Assembly (NCBI GenBank): GCA_902772615.1
Contig: CACYBC010000199.1
Coordinates: forward strand, 1-18,008
Source: an uncultured Ruminococcus sp.
Lineage (GTDB): Bacteria; Bacillota; Clostridia; Oscillospirales; Ruminococcaceae
Reading direction: 5' to 3'
DNA: 18,008 nt
The number at the start of each line of letters is the position of its first letter. Positions within the stretch are counted from its first letter, which is position 1. The notes beneath the pieces are model-generated. The model searched no databases, had not been told where the DNA came from, and saw only the letters and a list, made by a program, of their open reading frames with translations. A program made the position numbers and the translations under genes. Positions 16,532 through 18,008 of the stretch are shown one piece after another.

Positions 16532-17482
16532 ATGGATTTTTCACTATCATTCAACGTGGTGTTTCCGCTGTTCGTCTACATGTTCATCGGTATCGCAGCC
16601 CGTAGGTTCGGACTGCTCGATGAGAAGACGTGCAGCAGCATGAATGCGTTCAACTTCAAAGTGCTGTTCGCGGTAAACATGTTTCGCAATGTATTTACTG
16701 CCAGAGATTCATTCTCTGCAGACAGTTTCGGATATCTTGCCGTGTCCATAGGCTATACACTGTTAGTTTTTTTCGCGTTTTACTTCCTGATCCCTGTCTT
16801 CTGGAAAGACAGACCGAGGGCAGCCAGCGTGATCCAGGGATGTTACAGGGGCAACTCCATGCTGTTCGCGATACCCGTGGTAGAGACGCTGTGCGGGGTG
16901 GAGAACTCAGCCATAGCCGCTATGTGCGTATCCATCGTTGTGCCTGTGTATAATATCCTCGCGGTAGTCCTGTTTGAGACTATGAGAGGAAACAAGGTCG
17001 AGATAAAGCCTCTGCTGAAAGGAATCATCAGAAATCCGCTCATTATAGGGGCTATAGCGGGCGGCATAGCAGCCGTGATGAGTTCACTGACAGGATTTGA
17101 GATACCCAAAGCAGTCATGACACCGATCTCGGTCCTTTCATCCATGAACTCGCCGCTGTCGCTGATACTTCTTGGGGCTGGGCTGAACTTGGGCTCCATA
17201 AGGAAGGATGTCAGGGATCTGATATTCGTCAATTTGATGAAGCTCATTGCGGTTCCCGCAGGCGTCGCGGCGATCTGCCTTGCGCTGGGATACGGCGGAG
17301 TGCCTTTTATCTCGCTGTTCGCCATATTCTGCGTTCCGACTGCGGTATCTTCCTATCCGATGGCGGAACAGATGGGAGGGGACGGACCTTTCTCTGCTGA
17401 AGTGGTTGCTACTACTTCACTGTTTTCACTTGTAACTGTTTTTGTGTTGGTGGCCTGTCTTCAGGCTGCGGGTATGATTTGA
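16532..17482 (+). CDS. AEC-family (auxin efflux carrier type) transporter
   Basis: This is a membrane protein of about 316 residues with around ten hydrophobic segments, starting MDFSLSFNVVFPLFVYMFIG. It shows the family's split halves, each with broken helices rich in Gly, Asn and Pro: the first has QGCYRGNSMLFAIPV and the second FCVPTAVSSYPMAEQMGG. AEC proteins move small organic anions such as malate or other carboxylates; the substrate here is unknown. The frame opens at 16490 inside the previous gene, but AGAGG (16522-16526) lies 5 nt before the ATG at 16532, where the hydrophobic start also begins, so this start is preferred. It overlaps the next gene by one base (TGATG). Confidence 0.9.
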   Translation: MDFSLSFNVVFPLFVYMFIGIAARRFGLLDEKTCSSMNAFNFKVLFAVNMFRNVFTARDSFSADSFGYLAVSIGYTLLVFFAFYFLIPVFWKDRPRAASVIQGCYRGNSMLFAIPVVETLCGVENSAIAAMCVSIVVPVYNILAVVLFETMRGNKVEIKPLLKGIIRNPLIIGAIAGGIAAVMSSLTGFEIPKAVMTPISVLSSMNSPLSLILLGAGLNLGSIRKDVRDLIFVNLMKLIAVPAGVAAICLALGYGGVPFISLFAIFCVPTAVSSYPMAEQMGGDGPFSAEVVATTSLFSLVTVFVLVACLQAAGMI

Positions 17483-18008
17483 TGAATAAGCTTCTGAAAA
17501 GAATAAACCTGCAGGAAAAATGGATGATTTTGATCCTGTGCTGTTTGCTGACAGGGGCAACAACAGGGACCAATACCATAGCCGGACTGTTCTACAGCCC
17601 TGTTTGCAGTGAACTGGGGATACTGAGAGGAACGTTCAACCTGCAGTCTCTGATCGGTACAGCTGTCACCACCGTCACCCTTATGCTTCTCCCGAGAGTT
17701 ATGCAGAAGGTGCCTGTAAAGAAACTGATCTCCATGGCAGTGATAGCGGTCAGCATCACATATGTCCTTGACAGTTTCAATAGGGGAGTGACTGGCTTTT
17801 TCCTTGTGAATATGCTACGGAGCTTCGCGTCATCTTTCTATAACAGTCTGATAACTTTTCTGATAATCAACAGCTGGTTCAAGGAAAACAATGGGACGGC
17901 ATCATCCATCATGATGTGTTTCTCTGGAGCAGCCGGAGCCGTGCTGTCGCCCATAGTTTCAAGGATCATCAATTCTCAGGGATGGAGGATGGGCTACAGA
18001 TCTGTCGC
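17482..18008 (+). CDS. MFS transporter, N-terminal part (cut by right edge)
   Basis: An open frame of 175 codons runs off the window. It starts MNKLLKRINLQEKWMILI at an ATG that overlaps the stop of the AEC gene by one base, so translation is coupled. Hydrophobic segments near 15-32, 55-70, 80-95, 105-125 and 140-160 and the AGLFYSP and NSWFKENNGTASSIM regions (the short loop between helices, with a Gly-rich next helix) fit the N-terminal half of a major facilitator protein, perhaps of the oxalate/formate-antiporter-like group. The substrate cannot be told. Confidence 0.75.
   Translation, partial: MNKLLKRINLQEKWMILILCCLLTGATTGTNTIAGLFYSPVCSELGILRGTFNLQSLIGTAVTTVTLMLLPRVMQKVPVKKLISMAVIAVSITYVLDSFNRGVTGFFLVNMLRSFASSFYNSLITFLIINSWFKENNGTASSIMMCFSGAAGAVLSPIVSRIINSQGWRMGYRSV

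Overview
The window looks like part of a chromosome from an anaerobic, low-to-mid GC Bacillota of the class Clostridia, probably from a gut or rumen. The reasons are very large secreted proteins built from InlB-type repeats, Big_2 domains and cohesin/dockerin-like modules, strong AAAGGAGG-type ribosome sites, sigma-A promoters, and a DUF2974 hydrolase and AlkZ-related protein of the kind seen in Clostridia. No rRNA, tRNA, CRISPR array, transposase or phage gene was seen. The species cannot be named from the sequence.

Layout. (1) 1-8499: two consecutive plus-strand genes for giant extracellular proteins. The first is cut by the left edge and ends in a dockerin. The second (2016 aa) has a signal peptide, a metallophosphoesterase domain, two Big_2 domains, a cohesin-like module, about ten InlB-type repeats and a duplicated C-terminal domain. 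The two share module types and look like paralogues. (2) 8518-13292: a compact peptide-processing locus. A 31-codon gene (8627-8722) has its own perfect-consensus promoter, a strong ribosome site and a bidirectional terminator. It is followed by two minus-strand genes, an HprK-like P-loop kinase and a nucleotidyltransferase-fold protein. Divergent from these, on the plus strand, are a PqqD-like peptide-recognition protein, a soluble S24/S26-type Ser-His protease and a peptidase-less ABC exporter. (3) 13429-14613: a convergent minus-strand DUF2974 (Mbeg1-like) alpha/beta hydrolase. (4) 14777-18008: a plus-strand operon of azlC, azlD, an AlkZ-related protein, an AEC-family transporter and an MFS transporter cut by the right edge.

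How they work together. The middle block is the most interesting part. Its members (PqqD-type RRE, HprK-like kinase, NTP_transf_5 protein, protease, exporter) are families known as accessories of lasso-peptide and other RiPP clusters, yet the window holds no lasso cyclase, radical SAM enzyme or other recognisable ring-forming enzyme. The 31-residue peptide starts with a lasso-leader-like Tyr-x-x-Pro element and ends in an acidic Gly/Asp/Trp segment, so it is the obvious candidate substrate. The inferred scheme is recognition by PqqD, phosphorylation or nucleotidylation on Ser21 or Thr19, cleavage by the soluble protease and export by the ABC protein. The right-hand operon reads as small-molecule export (branched-chain amino acids by AzlCD, carboxylates or similar by AEC/MFS) with one possible DNA-repair-like passenger.
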